A stretch of 64,000 bases of DNA from Protonemura montana. Lineage: Eukaryota > Arthropoda > Insecta > Plecoptera > Nemouridae. A program made the position numbers and the translations under genes. The notes below the pieces were generated by a model, which saw nothing but the letters and a program-made list of their open reading frames with translations, was not told where the DNA came from and made no database searches. Positions 21,601 to 33,430 of this stretch are shown here, one piece after another (the stretch's first letter is position 1; every line of letters begins with the position of its first letter). Location of the stretch: contig OX387610.1 of the NCBI GenBank assembly GCA_947568835.1, positions 684,501 to 748,500 of the forward strand. Direction: 5' to 3'.

Positions 21601-24471
21601 TCCCACTCTGAAACCACGGTAACAGTTGATAACATCGATAACGTTGAATCTACCATTGAACCTCCTATGCTAGGCCATGATATACCCGTGGTAACATAAG
21701 ATAGCAGAATTGAGAAGCTCTGTCAGGTGATCTCAGCATCTCCATGGCTATCAAACGTTGAATCTACCATTGAACCTCCTATGCTAGGTCATGATATACC
21801 CGTGGTAACATAAGATAGCAGAATTGAGAAGCTCTGTCAGGCGATCTCAGCATCTCCATGGCTACCAAACGTTGAATCTACCATTGAACCTCCTATGCTA
21901 GACCATGATATACCCGTGGTAACATAAGATAGCAGAATTGAGAAGCTCTGTCAGGCGATCTCAGCATCTCCATGGCTACCAAACGTTGAATCTACCATTG
22001 AACCTCCTATGCTAGACCATGATATACCCGTGGTAACATAAGATAGCAGAATTGAGAAGCTCTGTCAGGCGATCTCAGCATCTCCATGGCTACCAAACGT
22101 TGAATCTACCATTGAACCTCCTATGCTAGACCATGATATACCCGTGGTAACATAAGATAGCAGAATTGAGAAGCTCTGTCAGGCGATCTCAGCATCTCCA
22201 TGGCTACCAAACGTTGAATCTACCATTGAACCTCCTATGCTAGGCCATGATATACCCGTGGTAACATAAGATAGCAGAATTGAGAAGCTCTGTCAGGCGA
22301 TTTCAGCATCTCCATGGCTACCAAACGTTGAATCTACCATTGAACCTCCTATGCTAGGCCATGATATACCCGTGGTTACATAAGATAGCGGAATTGGGAA
22401 GCTCTGTCAGGCGATCTCAGCATCTTCATGGCTCCAAACGTTGAATCTACCATTGAACCTCCTATGCTAGGCCATGATATACCCGTGGTAACATAAGATA
22501 GCAGAACTGAGAAGCTCTGTCAGGTGATCTCAGCATCTCCTTGGCTACCAAACGTTGAATCTACCATTGAACCTCCTATGCTAGGCCATGATATACCCGT
22601 GGTAACATAAGATAGCAGAATTGAGAAGCTCTGTCAGGTGATCGCAGCATCTCCATGGCTACCAAACGTTGAATCTACCATTGAACCTCCTATGCTAGGC
22701 CATGATATACCCGTGGTAACATAAGATAGCAGAATTGAGAAGCTCTGTCAGGCGATCTCAGCATCTCCATGGCTACCAAACGTTGAATCTACCATTGAAC
22801 CTCCTATTCTAGACCATGATATACCCGTGGTAACACAAGATAGCAGAATTGAGAAGCTCTGTCAGGCAATCTCATCATCTCCATGGCAACCAAACGTCAC
22901 TCACTTTGTTAGCTCCGCCTTCTTCTCGTCGAACTCCTCGGAGTCGACCGTGAAGTCGAAGCCGTTGAACTTGCGGATGTTCTTCTTGATGAAGTTGGCC
23001 TTCGCGCTGCGGCCGAACAAAAGATGGTGCAGTTTTTTCAGTTCGTCGCTCTTGACTTTCTGCGTACAAAAGAGAAAAAACAAATTTGTATTTTTAGTAA
23101 GAAATGCTTTTAAAATGTGAAAGAATTTTAATTATTTTATATCCACAGCGTGGAAATATGTGATATGCAATTTATAAAACAATTACCTGGGTTCCTATTT
23201 TTCCACAATATGTCACAATATTCCATTTTAAGAGCATCTTCTAGCATGAGAATGTTTAAATCTTATTTAAATTGCAAACGCTTGCAATGCGCAGGGTATT
23301 TTATTATTATCAACACTATAACCGTCTCGAAAGTTGATGCCCAAACGGGAACAAATTGAGCCCCTGTTTGGGCATCAATATTTGAGACGGTTCTAGTGTT
23401 TATAATAATAAAATATGTCATGTGTTAGCCAATAATTGGCTCAAGTTACACATCATCCACATTCCTGGCAATTGTTGAAAGCTGGTCTCAAACATGGTCT
23501 TCAGTAATGAGTAGATACTTTGATTGAAATGTAATGCATTACTGTATTTCCAACTAAAATGCTTGGCACGTTACTGACCTGAAAGGTACTGTTTTCTTAA
23601 AGGACAGACCTCAAATCTCAGGCCCAGTTCAGACTCGGTAGCAACCAAACACAAATCCTGACCACGAGGCGAGGTTTTACTCACGTGGATGTTGTACTCG
23701 ATGACCGAGATGGAGCCCAGCGAGACTCCACGACCGTTGGGTATCTCGACCGGTGCTCCCTCCTTCGGTTCAAACTTCTCAACAGTCTTCCGCTGACGAG
23801 GACCAGACTGCTTCAGTGGCTGATCCAGCAGCGGCACCGGCTTCTCACCGTCACTTTCATCATCATCATCATCCTCGCTCTCAGTCTCTTTATCCTTCTT
23901 CTTTCCCGCAGCTTTCTTGGGAGCCGGCTTCTCAGCTTCCTTCACTTCTTCTGCTGAATCCACTTTATCGTCCTTCTCCTCTTCCTTCTCTTCGTCTTTA
24001 GATACGTCGTTGTCCACCTTTTTCACGCCATCCTTGGTTTCTTTATCCTCGTCCACCTAAAAGGGAAAGATATTTAGTTGCGCGCTAGAAACCAGCCCTG
24101 TGTGGCGGACATAACCTAGCTGATGCCGAAAATCAAGTGCAAGAAAAGTAAGTGAGTCGGGACATGGCATGTCAACACAGAGCAAGGAGGCAAATCATAG
24201 CGCACATTTATTTCTTGGTATGAGCGACCGAATTCAGCAGGAAACCACAAAGTGCTGTTCCCGCTCGCCGTACGTAAACAGTGGCCGCAGAAGACGCCAT
24301 CTTGAAGCGCTCAGCCCAACGCGACGCAAGCCCGAGTTAAATGTATGGACCGACGCTAGGATGTTTAGCGAGCGTCGGGCGTCGCTTCGTGGAACAATCT
24401 CAAGGAAGACGCCACACAAAGATGACACTTACCTTTACGTCCTCCATCTTCTGGTCAGCGTCGGTCGACAT
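15679..24471 (-). CDS. DEK: DEK chromatin protein
   Basis: Nuclear DNA- and histone-binding chromatin architecture factor. Eight coding exons are seen: 24433-24471 (MSTDADQKMEDVK), 23685-24056, 22905-23059, 21380-21607, 17816-17975, 16786-16998, 16251-16403 and 15679-15693 (LIST, stop). They sum to 1335 nt, or 444 residues, in one intact frame; human DEK has 375. Exons 2-4 match the pre-SAP and SAP region: ISVIEYNIHKVKSDELKKLH, then KKNIRKFNGFDF, then a SAP helix LLSLPTTGSRDELV. Exons 5-6 are acidic (SSSEDAVDPD) and Lys/Pro-rich with APPPKK repeats. Exon 7 is the C-terminal DEK domain (ANLEEITMKTVCKQVYARFP). The last exon codes only four residues. Intron 3 is almost wholly minisatellite, and intron 4 holds a Penelope-like element. 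AATAAA on the minus strand is at 15480-15485. Confidence 0.95.
16045..16160. repeat. Dispersed repeat, about 115 bp (second copy 33757-33873)
   Basis: GTGTATTTGATGAGAATGAC through CAACCTGTCAAACTCGAAT is shared at high identity with 33757-33873. It lies in the last DEK intron. The family is unknown; it could be a SINE fragment or a MITE. Confidence 0.85.
18040..21290 (-). mobile_element. Penelope-like retroelement, broken, in DEK intron 4
   Basis: Reverse transcriptase plus GIY-YIG endonuclease retroelement. On the minus strand, in order: the N-terminal RT part at about 21026-20775 (ADKGNSTVIMNTEDY, AYGLPKIHK), the RT core at about 19700-19361 (GIAMGPPLSPALANIF, RYVDDTLLVW), and the GIY-YIG domain at 18935-18549 (VYKGETGRKISTRIKEHERH). 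This gene order defines the Penelope class. The 3' tail at 18350-18040 is the sequence found as solo fragments elsewhere in the window. The copy is broken by several changes and split by a hAT-type element at 19720-20546. It is probably old. Confidence 0.9.
19720..20546. mobile_element. Non-autonomous hAT-type element with 8-bp target duplication
   Basis: 827-bp element with terminal inverted repeats TAGGGGTGTGCGAA and TTCGCACACCCCTA, flanked on both sides by GTTAAATG (19712-19719 and 20547-20554). An 8-bp duplication and this type of terminus indicate the hAT superfamily. Both ends are rich in TCGAA/TTCGA repeats in inverted arrangement (about 19745-19870 and 20395-20535). No transposase is seen. 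It is inserted into the Penelope-like element, so it is younger than that copy. Confidence 0.92.
21641..22895. repeat. 114 bp minisatellite, 11 copies, filling DEK intron 3
   Basis: The unit begins ACGTTGAATCTACCATTGAA, with copies at 21641, 21755, 21869 and so on at 114-bp spacing for 11 copies. The intron is 21608-22904, so the array takes up nearly all of it. The last unit runs straight into the donor region (CCATGGCAACCAAACGTCACTCAC), and each unit holds the related CATCTCCATGGCTACCAAACG. Confidence 0.97.
23255..23413. mobile_element. Foldback (hairpin) element, best copy
   Basis: Near-perfect inverted repeat: TTTTATTATTATCAACACTA...CCGTCTC...TTGATGCCCAAACGGG pairs with the right half, which ends TTTATAATAATAAAA at 23413. 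A left block containing TTGCAAACGCTTGCAATGCG (about 23272-23291) precedes it here and in two other copies (51060 and 60605). It lies in DEK intron 2. It resembles a MITE, but no clear terminal repeat or consistent target duplication is seen. Confidence 0.8.
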
Positions 24472-25670
24472 CGCTGTATGCTATCTGTGCCAAGCTTCAC
24501 GGCGAGCATCGGAATCTAACGCAACCAGCTCAGCCAATCAGAAACTAGCGGCCGTTTGCCGCCGATGTCTCCTATTGGTTCAAATTATTTTTAAATCTGT
24601 TGGCGAACGTTTTATTTATGAAATTTCGCAAATTATTTATATGGTATTTATCGATGAAAAATGCAGTGTAGGTGTATTCAAAGCAGTTAGCCCAAATATT
24701 ATTCAGTGTTATTTAAACTGAAAATCATTTCACGATGTTGTCGTAGCGAAGCTCAACGTACCTCGAGCTTATTTGCAGCAGCTTTACCGAAAACTCTTTG
24801 CACGCTTCATCAGTTTAAATCGTGCAACGCAACTTTTCTTACAGTGAAAATAAAGGCATAAATAAAATAATAAATACAATAACAAATTTGGAGCCCAGCC
24901 CATATTTTAAATAAAATTGCCGTATTTCTGTCGTATCGGGCACATGACCGTACCGGCCGAGCGCCTCCGATCTTGCCCGAGCACTTTACGATACCGATCA
25001 AGTTCCCTTCATAATTGAGAGAAGAATCTTAATTTGTCTGATTTGTTGAATGAGCCCCTTGACAATTGCATCTCTATGGTTGTAGACGGCGTTGCAGGCA
25101 AAATTTTTCAAAACGGATTCATGGATGGAGTTAGAAAATTACTTCAGTAAAAAGTGCCCACTTCTCCTAATCGTTCCAGCAAACCAATAAAACACTGCGT
25201 TGTTTTTTGTTTTTTTAATGCCGATGAGAAGGATTTTAGTCTGAAGTTTCTAGAAATCAAATGTCAACAAATGTCACATAATTGTCAGAGATAAATTTAA
25301 TCAAATAAACAAACAAATATGTAAATGTAGCGCGTTGAACCTTAGGTTGAACTGAAACCAGGGAAGGACAGAGGCCGCTTAAGAGAGCAGGACCACCGCA
25401 ATGGCCGCTATTTAACAAACGCCACATGGAAATCAAAGGCTGTTTCATCACTTTTTTATTAACTTAATTTCGCTGGAACTCATTACTAAAAAGGTGCGCA
25501 AAACCTTGATTCATCAATTAGAAGTCTGACATTAAAGTGACATAATTTTTGGTCCGAAACGGATCGCATTAAATAGAATAAATTGAAGTTAAAACAATTG
25601 CTTCCCATAACCTAACCTTGCCAATCTGTTTGCTCATTTCGCAGATAAAAGTAGACTAAAATAAGTCACC
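24472..25670. promoter_or_regulatory. Divergent intergenic region between DEK and eIF2-alpha
   Basis: A 1.2-kb gap between the DEK ATG (minus) and the eIF2-alpha ATG (plus). It must hold both promoters. CG-containing sequence clusters near 24500-24570 and 24950-24990, with AT-rich DNA between. A possible acceptor (TTTCGCAG) lies 26 bp upstream of the eIF2-alpha ATG, suggesting a 5' UTR intron. No TATA box could be assigned. Confidence 0.5.
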
Positions 25671-28600
25671 ATGCCGCTCTCGTGTCGTTTCTACAAGGAA
25701 AAGTATCCAGAAGTGGAGGACGTAGTCATGGTGAACGTGCGTAGCATCGCCGAGATGGGAGCCTACGTGCACCTACTCGAATACAACAACATCGAGGGCA
25801 TGATCTTGCTCTCCGAGCTTAGTCGTCGACGTATCCGTTCGATCAACAAACTGATCCGCGTGGGTAAGACGGAGCCCGTGGTCGTGATCCGCGTGGACAA
25901 AGAGAAGGGCTACATCGATCTCAGCAAGCGACGAGTGTCCGCGGAAGATGTGGAGAAGTGCACCGAACGGTTTGCCAAGGCCAAGGCGGTCAACTCGATC
26001 CTGCGGCACGTCGCCGAGCTGCTCAACTACGAGACCGATGAACAGCTCGAAGAGTTGTACCAGAAGACTGCGTGGGGCTTCGAGGAGAAGTACAAGAAGA
26101 AGGCCAGCGCCTACGACTTCTTCAAGCAGGCCGTTTTGTGAGTTTTTACATCTTACGGTTCCTTCCTGATTTTCTAAAAGTCACTCTGGTCAAGTCTTAT
26201 CCTAGGCTAGAGTTCACTAACAGGGTTTTCTAGGGCTAGGCCAGGGTTTACTTACAGGGTAGCACTGACAACAGAGTTCAACATTGAAGACCACTGATGT
26301 TGTGATTTTGTACGTGAGAAAATGCGGTCTAAACTAATCAGCAAAGCAGACCAATTATGATTTCTGGAAGGGAACGTGGAGCGCCCTCTTTTAGCCGCTG
26401 CAAGTTTTTGTGTTACTTTGCAATTCCTTCTGTGGTTTTTAAAAGAGAGAGCATTCAATTTAATATCTTGATGTACCTATGTCAATTACAATACTGCGCT
26501 GTGATTCTATCTTCCATCTGTCGACTGTGGTTTTAAAAGAATGTTTGACCCTGCATTTACTTCGACAAACGTTTGGTGCAACTAGCAAACAAAGACATCT
26601 GAATGGTTTCCTTGGTGACAAAAGCTGGTTTAAAAAGCCTCCTGGGTTAAATTTCAGAACATTTTGAATAGAAATAGAGCAACAGACCAGTTGTGTTGTT
26701 TATCTGTTGGCATAGCAACCTAACACGACAGGAATGAATGAGATGAGCTTGTTTCAGAGAAGAATCGGTTAACAGAGCTATAATAAGTAGACTTGACGGT
26801 CTTGCTTTTATTTTTCCTTGCCTTCACATTCAACACTGTTTACTGGTCATTAGAGACCTAACCTAACCTAACCTAACCTAACCGTGGTTGCTAGGGGGAG
26901 ACAACGACGGTCGCTATGCACTGGAAGAGTCGTCTGGTTTTTTGCACTGCGAGCTCGAGCGACTCTTGTCCAAGTTTCGAGCTCTGGGAACAAACAGAAC
27001 GGTTACCGTGGGAACAAACAGATTGCCGTATCTCGGTCACCTGTGGATCGATCTTAAAGTTTCCTGTTCCGTTAGATCGGCAATTCAGTGAGGCACAACA
27101 TTGCCGTCTACAACTTTCTCGATATCTCCTTTAGTTTGGCCAATAATCGTGTTTTTGCTGAAAACCATTTGTAAACAACTTCCCGTTTTGAAGGTTATGT
27201 TAAGGTTTGTTGACGTTGTCTCCGTGGTAACCAGGGACCCGTCGATCCTGGCGGAGTGTGGACTGGACGCTCGCACGCAGGAAGTGTTGCTAGGCAACAT
27301 CAAACGCAAGCTGACGTCGGCGGCGGTGAAGATTCGTGCCGACGTCGAGGTTGCTTGCTACGGCTACGAGGGAATTGACGCGGTGAAGGCTGCGTTGCGC
27401 CAGGGGCTGGCGTGCTCGACGGAAGATCTGCCGATACGTATCAACCTCATTGCACCACCGCTATACGGTAACTAACTTTCAAATACAAACTTTCACACAA
27501 AGACACTCAGAGATACCAATTTTCACCAATTTTTTGACAACTTGGACAATTTTCAGCCATGTTAGGCCCCTATGAAAGTATGCGTTCAAACTTTGGCCCA
27601 ATTTTCACTCATTTTTTAACAATCTTGACAAATTCCAGTGATTTTAGAGTATTTTTTGACAATTTTTACCTATATTAGGTCTCTTTCAAAGCATGTGATT
27701 AAACTTTTGCCCAATTTTCACCAATTTAAGGTGATTTTTGACAATTGTTCAGCCATTTTTCACCCATCTCTGACCAATCAACTTGCTCCGTGCAAGACCA
27801 GCAACTTGGAGCTTGTTTCTGATTGGCCGACTGTTGCAGTAATAACGACGTCGACGCCCGAGAAAGCCGACGGACTGAAAGCGCTTCAAGACGCGATCGA
27901 GAAGATTGACGAGACGATCCGAGCGATGGGCGGAGTCTTCAGCGTACAGATGGCGGTAAGCTACGCCCCTTACAAGCCACGCCCCCTTGGCTCATAATAA
28001 GACTGCATGGCCAAGTAGCTCAGTTGGTTAGAGCAAAAAAAAAAAACACAATGTCTATAATAGTTTTTAGACTCATGTCTACTTGATGTAAACTTAGCAC
28101 TAGTTTTAACAAAAACTATTTCAACTGGGTTTTCAATGCTAAGTGAAGGACAACTAAATTTCCCGACGTTTTGTAACTTGTACCTGTTACTTTATCAAGG
28201 GTAAGAGCAGTCCTGACAATTTTCCAATAACAAAAGAACCACAAAAAATTATAACAATTACCAAATGTTCATAAGCATCTTGTAAACTTGATCGACTAAA
28301 ACATGTGTCAAGAGTTTGACATATGTTTTTTCTGCATCACATTGCTGAGCCATCATTTAAATTACATAGCAACCAAACTGGGCCTGAGATGACTTGGTTT
28401 AGATATCACAACGCAATGTTACCTCATGTAAGCAACATTATTTTGTTGGGATATCACAACACAATGTTACCTCATGTAAGCAACATTATTTTGTTGGGAT
28501 ATCACAACACAATGTTACCTCATGTAAGCAACATTATTTTGTTGGGATATCACAACACAATGTTACCTCATGTAAGCAACATTATTTTGTTGGGATATCA

Positions 28601-30480
28601 CAACACAATGTTACCTCATGTAAGCAACATTATTTTGTTGGGATATCACAACACAATGTTACCTCATGTAAGCAACATTATTTTGTTGGGATATCACAAC
28701 ACAATGTTACCTCATGTAAGCAACATTATTTTGTTGGGATATCACAACACAATGTTACCTCATGTAAGCAACATTATTTTGTTGGGATATCACAACACAA
28801 TGTTACCTCATGTAAGCAACATTATTTTGTTGGGATATCACAACACAATGTTACCTCATGTAAGCAACATTATTTTGTTGGGATATCACAACACAATGTT
28901 ACCTCATGTAAGCAACATTATTTTGTTGGGATATCACAACACAATGTTACCTCATGTAAGCAACATTATTTTGTTGGGATATCACAACACAATGTTACCT
29001 CATGTAAGCAACATTATTTTGTTGGGATATCACAACACAATGTTACCTCATGTAAGCAACATTATTTTGTTGGGATATCACAACACAATGTTACCTCATG
29101 TAAGCAACATTATTTTGTTGAGATATCACAACACAATGTTACCTCATGTAAGCAACATTATTTTGTTGGGATATCACAACACAATGTTACCTCATGTAAG
29201 CAACATTATTTTGTTGGGATATCACAACACAATGTTACCTCATGTAAGCAACATTATTTTGTTGGGATATCACAACACAATGTTACCTCATGTAAGCAAC
29301 ATTATTTTGTTGGGATATCACAACACAATGTTACCTCATGTAAGCAACATTATTTTGTTGGGATATCACAACACAATGTTACCTCATGTAAGCAACATTA
29401 TTTTGTTGGGATATCACAACACAATGTTACCTCATGTAAGCAACATTATTTTGTTGGGATATCACAACACAATGTTACCTCATGTAAGCAACATTATTTT
29501 GTTGGGATATCACAACACAATGTTACCTCATGTAAGCAACATTATTTTGTTGAGATATCACAACACAATGTTACCTCATGTAAGCAACATTATTTTGTTG
29601 GTCGCCTATAAGGGGGGGGGGGGGGGGGGGGGGTCAGGTGCTGACATGGCACAAAACGCGACACTTCTTTTTGGGCAGTTTTGCTGTTTCTCTGTAATTT
29701 CATGCGCTGTGATATTTAACCCCAACTCGCCAGTAGTATTAGACCAGTGCCACAACTTGGCTTAAGTAAAGACCAACATGGGCTTGGTTAAAGCGCTGAA
29801 AAAGCCGGCTATATTTTGACTTTGATAGAATCGATTAATAATTTGCATACGATGTTGAACCTTTTGATCTTTGCCAATTGAGACAGTGGGAGTATGAATT
29901 GATTATTGGGCTGTAACTGCATAATTTCCTAGAATGCACCGCATTCTAGGTTAGAGCAGTCCTGACAATTTTGCGATAATTTTTCCATAAACATAATTGG
30001 TTAGTTCGTAAAAAAACGCCAATTTGTTTGGGATTTTATTTCAGAAAATTAGTTTTTGAGTTATTGACCCTGATTCTTTTATTGAGATGCATTTAGGAAG
30101 CTTGAACTTGGTAATTGTTATAATTTTGTGTGGTTCTTTTGTTATCGGAAAATTGTCAGGACTGCTCTTACCCTTGATAAAGTAACAGGTACAAGTTACG
30201 AAACATTGGGAAATTTAGTTGTTCTTCACTTAGCATTCAAAACCCAGTTGATATAGTTTTTGTTATCACATTGTTTGTTTGTTTGTTTGTTTAGCCCAAG
30301 GTTGTCACGGCAACGGACGAGGCGGAGCTTGCGCGGCAGATGGAGCGCGCGGAGGCAGAGAACGCGGAGATCGGCGGAGACGACGACGAGGAGGACGACG
30401 CCGAGGGTCAGACATACGAGGAAGGGGAGGAGCCACTGGAGGGGGCGGAGCCACTGGAAGGGGCGGAGCCTGAGCTGTAG
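25671..30480 (+). CDS. EIF2S1: Translation initiation factor eIF2 subunit alpha
   Basis: Subunit of the eIF2-GTP-Met-tRNAi complex and target of the stress kinases. Exons 25671-26137, 27235-27467, 27840-27955 and 30295-30480 sum to 1002 nt, or 333 residues, in one frame (human 315). Exon 1 is the S1 domain ([20 protein letters not shown]) with the phosphorylation loop [13 protein letters not shown]; Ser51 is at residue 51. Exon 2 gives [20 protein letters not shown] and exon 3 GVFSVQM. Exon 4 is an acidic tail with [16 protein letters not shown], longer than in vertebrates and encoded by a GGGGCGGAGCC repeat. The start is in good context (CACCATGC). Intron 3 carries a tRNA-half, two Penelope-like fragments and a 48-bp minisatellite. 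Confidence 0.98.
26856..26883. repeat. Interstitial telomere-like (CCTAA)n tract
   Basis: Five full CCTAA units plus partial ends, the complement of TTAGG, the common arthropod telomere unit. It sits in eIF2-alpha intron 1. It is short and could be a chance microsatellite or a repair-inserted telomere seed. Confidence 0.85.
28013..28052 (+). other. tRNA 5'-half sequence followed by an A tract
   Basis: GGCCAAGTAGCTCAGTTGGT continues TAGAGC and then passes directly into a run of about 12 A (28035 on). The first 26 bases match the 5' half of an Ile/Val-like tRNA through the A box and D arm. No anticodon or T arm follows. This fits a retroposed tRNA fragment or the head of a SINE. It lies in eIF2-alpha intron 3. 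Confidence 0.75.
28055..28270. mobile_element. Penelope-like element 3'-end fragment (antisense)
   Basis: Starts TTTTTAGACTCATGTCTACT and includes the conserved core with GTAACTTGTACCTGTTACTTT. Same family and orientation as 18040-18350 and 42575-42930. Confidence 0.85.
28402..29600. repeat. 48 bp minisatellite, 25 copies, in eIF2-alpha intron 3
   Basis: The unit contains ATCACAACACAATGTTACCT and is 48 bp long with almost no variation over 25 copies (only a few GGG/GAG-type changes). Because 48 is a multiple of three, the + strand stays open across the whole array, with a 16-residue period ([16 protein letters not shown]). It lies between eIF2-alpha exons 3 and 4 and has no sign of being an exon. 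Confidence 0.97.
29612..29633 (+). repeat. Run of 22 G
   Basis: An uninterrupted G tract directly after the 48-bp array. It could form a G-quadruplex. Its length may be affected by assembly. Confidence 0.95.
29945..30260. mobile_element. Penelope-like element 3'-end fragment (sense)
   Basis: Sense-orientation copy ending about 35 bp before the eIF2-alpha exon 4 acceptor. The hammerhead-like core is TTGATAA at 30174-30180, a stem GTAAC (30182-30186) with GTTAC (30195-30199), then GAAAC (30200-30204). Confidence 0.88.
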
Positions 30481-30497
30481 CCGGACACTCTTACAAT

Positions 30498-30503
30498 AAT
30501 AAA
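30498..30503 (+). terminator. Poly(A) signal of eIF2-alpha
   Basis: AATAAA 17 bp after the stop codon, giving a very short 3' UTR. Confidence 0.8.
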
Positions 30504-33430
30504 ACATTTGCAAATGTTGATCCGTGTTTTTTTTCTACGTTCCTCGGATGCGATTGGTTGCTAGAGACGGTTTGTCGTGTTGGAAACACTGGACAAGAGT
30601 AGGCTAAGTGCCGGCACCGGGTTTCTCTACTAGGCTAGGTTAGGTTCATCATGTACGGATGCCATTAGACCAGTGCCACATGGAGTGCTGTTAAACTTAA
30701 ACAAATCAATCAGGGTTTGTGACAGAAATGGAGGGGGAGGGGAGGGGGAGGGGGAGGGGGGTGAAAGCAGCACACGATTGGTTAGATAAATACTGTATTT
30801 ATGTTAGTCGTACAAACAAGAAACACAAACTCAACGATCGCCATGACGATCGCAGATCATGACTGGGTTTGTTGCTATGGTGACGACAATCTTATCTCGA
30901 AGTCTTGAAGAGTTCGAAAGAAATCCTGATTGCAACTGCGCTCGCGAATTAGCGTCAAATACGCGCTACACAAATAATGTATTTGAATTTTTGTTTTTAA
31001 AGAAAATTGTCGATATTTTGACAATTTTATTTTTTGGTTTCGTATTAAATCGAAAGCTTTGTACAACGCCGGTCGTTGAAGACCAACTTTAAAGTCGATA
31101 TTAACAGTTATTTACAACCACCTGCGCTCTAATAAACTCGTGCAGGTGACAGGTGACAGGTGAGTGAGGTTATGTCGCAACTCGCAGGTGAAACATTCAT
31201 CAGCTATACACGAGTCTCATTCCATATCAAATCAACCGACCAAAATACCATCACCTCTCAGAAATCAATCAAACTTGTTACCATGATGACCACATCATTT
31301 CTTTTGTTGAGTTATTTTTTTGTTTGCCTCCGAGTCAAATGGTTTGCCCTGTACGGCCTTAAAACTGCGGGACGGCACTGAACTTTGGGTGCACGTCCCT
31401 TTTTTCTTTCTCAAATTGCGTCGGCTGTAGATAAGATAGATAAATGAAAAAAATTTCATATGAAAGGTATTGAAATGTTGTTTCATAAAACATAAATTTC
31501 GTTTAAAAAAAAAAAAGTAAAAAATCCCCCTCTTTGCCCTTTTTATTTTTTCTACCCCTATTATCTTTTTAAATACTATTTTGATTTTCTTGAAAAAATT
31601 CTATTTGATAGCTATAAGTATAAACTCTATTTTCTGAAAGTTTCAGAGTGGGACATCGAGGGAATTTTGAGATAAAAATTAAAAAGTATCGCCGTGTGAA
31701 AAAAATTGCATGTTTTTACATGTGTTTACGTGCATATGGGAAAGTTCATACATAATCAACACATCATTAAACATGACCAACTTTTATATGAAATAAAAGT
31801 ATGCTTACGCATAAAGCAGGCTTATAACAGACTTTCTATATTTTTTTCAAAATTTTGTCCCGCATCGTTCATGCGCAGTAGCAGTCCAAACTTGAGCACT
31901 TTTCATTGATTTGGTTCGCCTTCCAAGACGTTTGGGCTTCTAGCTAACTACCCGTTAATGATAACGAAAAAATAAAAACAATGATAGAAAGATGAGAAAA
32001 TGTAGGAAATTTCTAATTGAAAAAAAACTTAAAAAAATATAAAAACTACCCTTAATGTACAAACATTCTCTAAATTAAAAACAGAAACAATTTACCCTAC
32101 TTTTAACTAAACAAAAATTTAATAAAACCTCACCAAAGAACTAGCCAAGCTGATCAGTTTCTGAGATACAATTTTTTTTGCGATTTAATATGTGTGGCAG
32201 GTAAATTAGCACATCTCGTAAAATTGTGACATTCCGATTTGATTCAGAAACCGTGATAAAAAAATAACTGAAAAACTTTAGCGAGTTCCATCACGAAACT
32301 TTCAGATAAGCTTAACCAGTTCTTTGGTGATGTTTCGTTAAATTTTCCTCAAGTTAAAAGTAGGTTAAATCTTTTTTCAAAAAAACAAAAAAATAAGTCA
32401 ACAAGAGAAATGATGTGGTCACCATGGAAACAAGTTTGGTTGATTTCTAAAAGGTGACTGTCAATTTTCCAAATGAATTGTTTAAATTGCCATGGAATGA
32501 CCAACACGGGGACAGGAAGGAGGAGGAGCTTGCAACAATGTCGTAGTTGCAAGATGCAATCAACAACGCTACACGTTTGGCTAAAACAAGAAACATCTGA
32601 TTTGCTGTTGCCAAGCAAATAAACAACAGAACAAGGTACCGTTAGACTCATGATTACTTGATCTAAACTTAGCACTAGTTTTAACAAAAACTATTTCAAC
32701 TGGGTTTTGAATGCTAAGTGAAGAACAACTGAATTTCCCAACGTTTCGTAACTTGTACCTGTTACTTTATCAAGGGTAAAAGCAGTCCTGACTATTTTCC
32801 AATAACAAAAGAACCACATAAAATTATAACAATTTCCCAACGAAACGTTGGGAAATTCAGTTGTTCTTCACTTAGCATTGAAAACCCAGTTGAAATAGTT
32901 TTTGTTCACAAGCTGCTGTCCTTGCTGTGCTTGGGATGGAAGTTGGAGCCCAACGTTGTAAACCCGAGACATGGTACGAGACGACAGGAAGATGAAGTTA
33001 CCAGGATCCAAATCAATGTCGATGACTTCACGGTGAAGTAAGCCACAACTTCACTTGACTCAACGCGAGAGAAGAAAGTGAAACTTATACGCCAGGCAAC
33101 GTCACAATCGAGACTTCGAGAAACACTCGACGCAGACAAAAATTCTGCCTTCGATATCGAATCTGAACGGCGGAGAAATAACCCGGAAATTTTCACCCAA
33201 ACCTGGTTTCAGTAACCACCGGCAAACGCATTCCTTCAGGAAACCAACCGATCGGTACACCTGGCTTTCATTGGACCACCTTAACAGTTGATTAACAACC
33301 AGTTTACACTAGAACACACCTGCTTACAACACCGGGTAACCAAGGTAACCTTTACACCTGCTTTCCATCTCGTCTGCTATAAAACCTAGCCACCTTAATG
33401 CCCAATTATTCCGTGGTTGCACGCTGTTGG
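30504..33430. other. Tail-to-tail intergenic region eIF2-alpha / RTN4IP1
   Basis: No gene could be supported. It holds the inverted copy of the 7105-7165 repeat (30620-30690), a G-rich polypurine tract at 30731-30762 (GGAGGGGGAGGGG type), AT-rich unassigned sequence, and a Penelope-like inverted pair at 32640-32910. Confidence 0.6.
32640..32910. mobile_element. Penelope-like element 3'-end fragments, palindromic pair
   Basis: An antisense copy (32640-32834) is followed directly by a sense copy (about 32835-32910), meeting at a palindrome around CCCAACGAAACGTTGGG. Inverted terminal copies are a known feature of Penelope-like insertions. Confidence 0.85.

Noticed and set aside
28323-29765. 480-codon open frame as a repeat protein gene
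   Set aside because: It is open only because the 48-bp unit has no stop. It lies between two eIF2-alpha exons, and its ends are transposon-like and low-complexity DNA.
32906-33196. Serine-rich frame on the minus strand as a gene
   Set aside because: No homology, no splice context, and it lies between Penelope-like fragments and the RTN4IP1 3' end.
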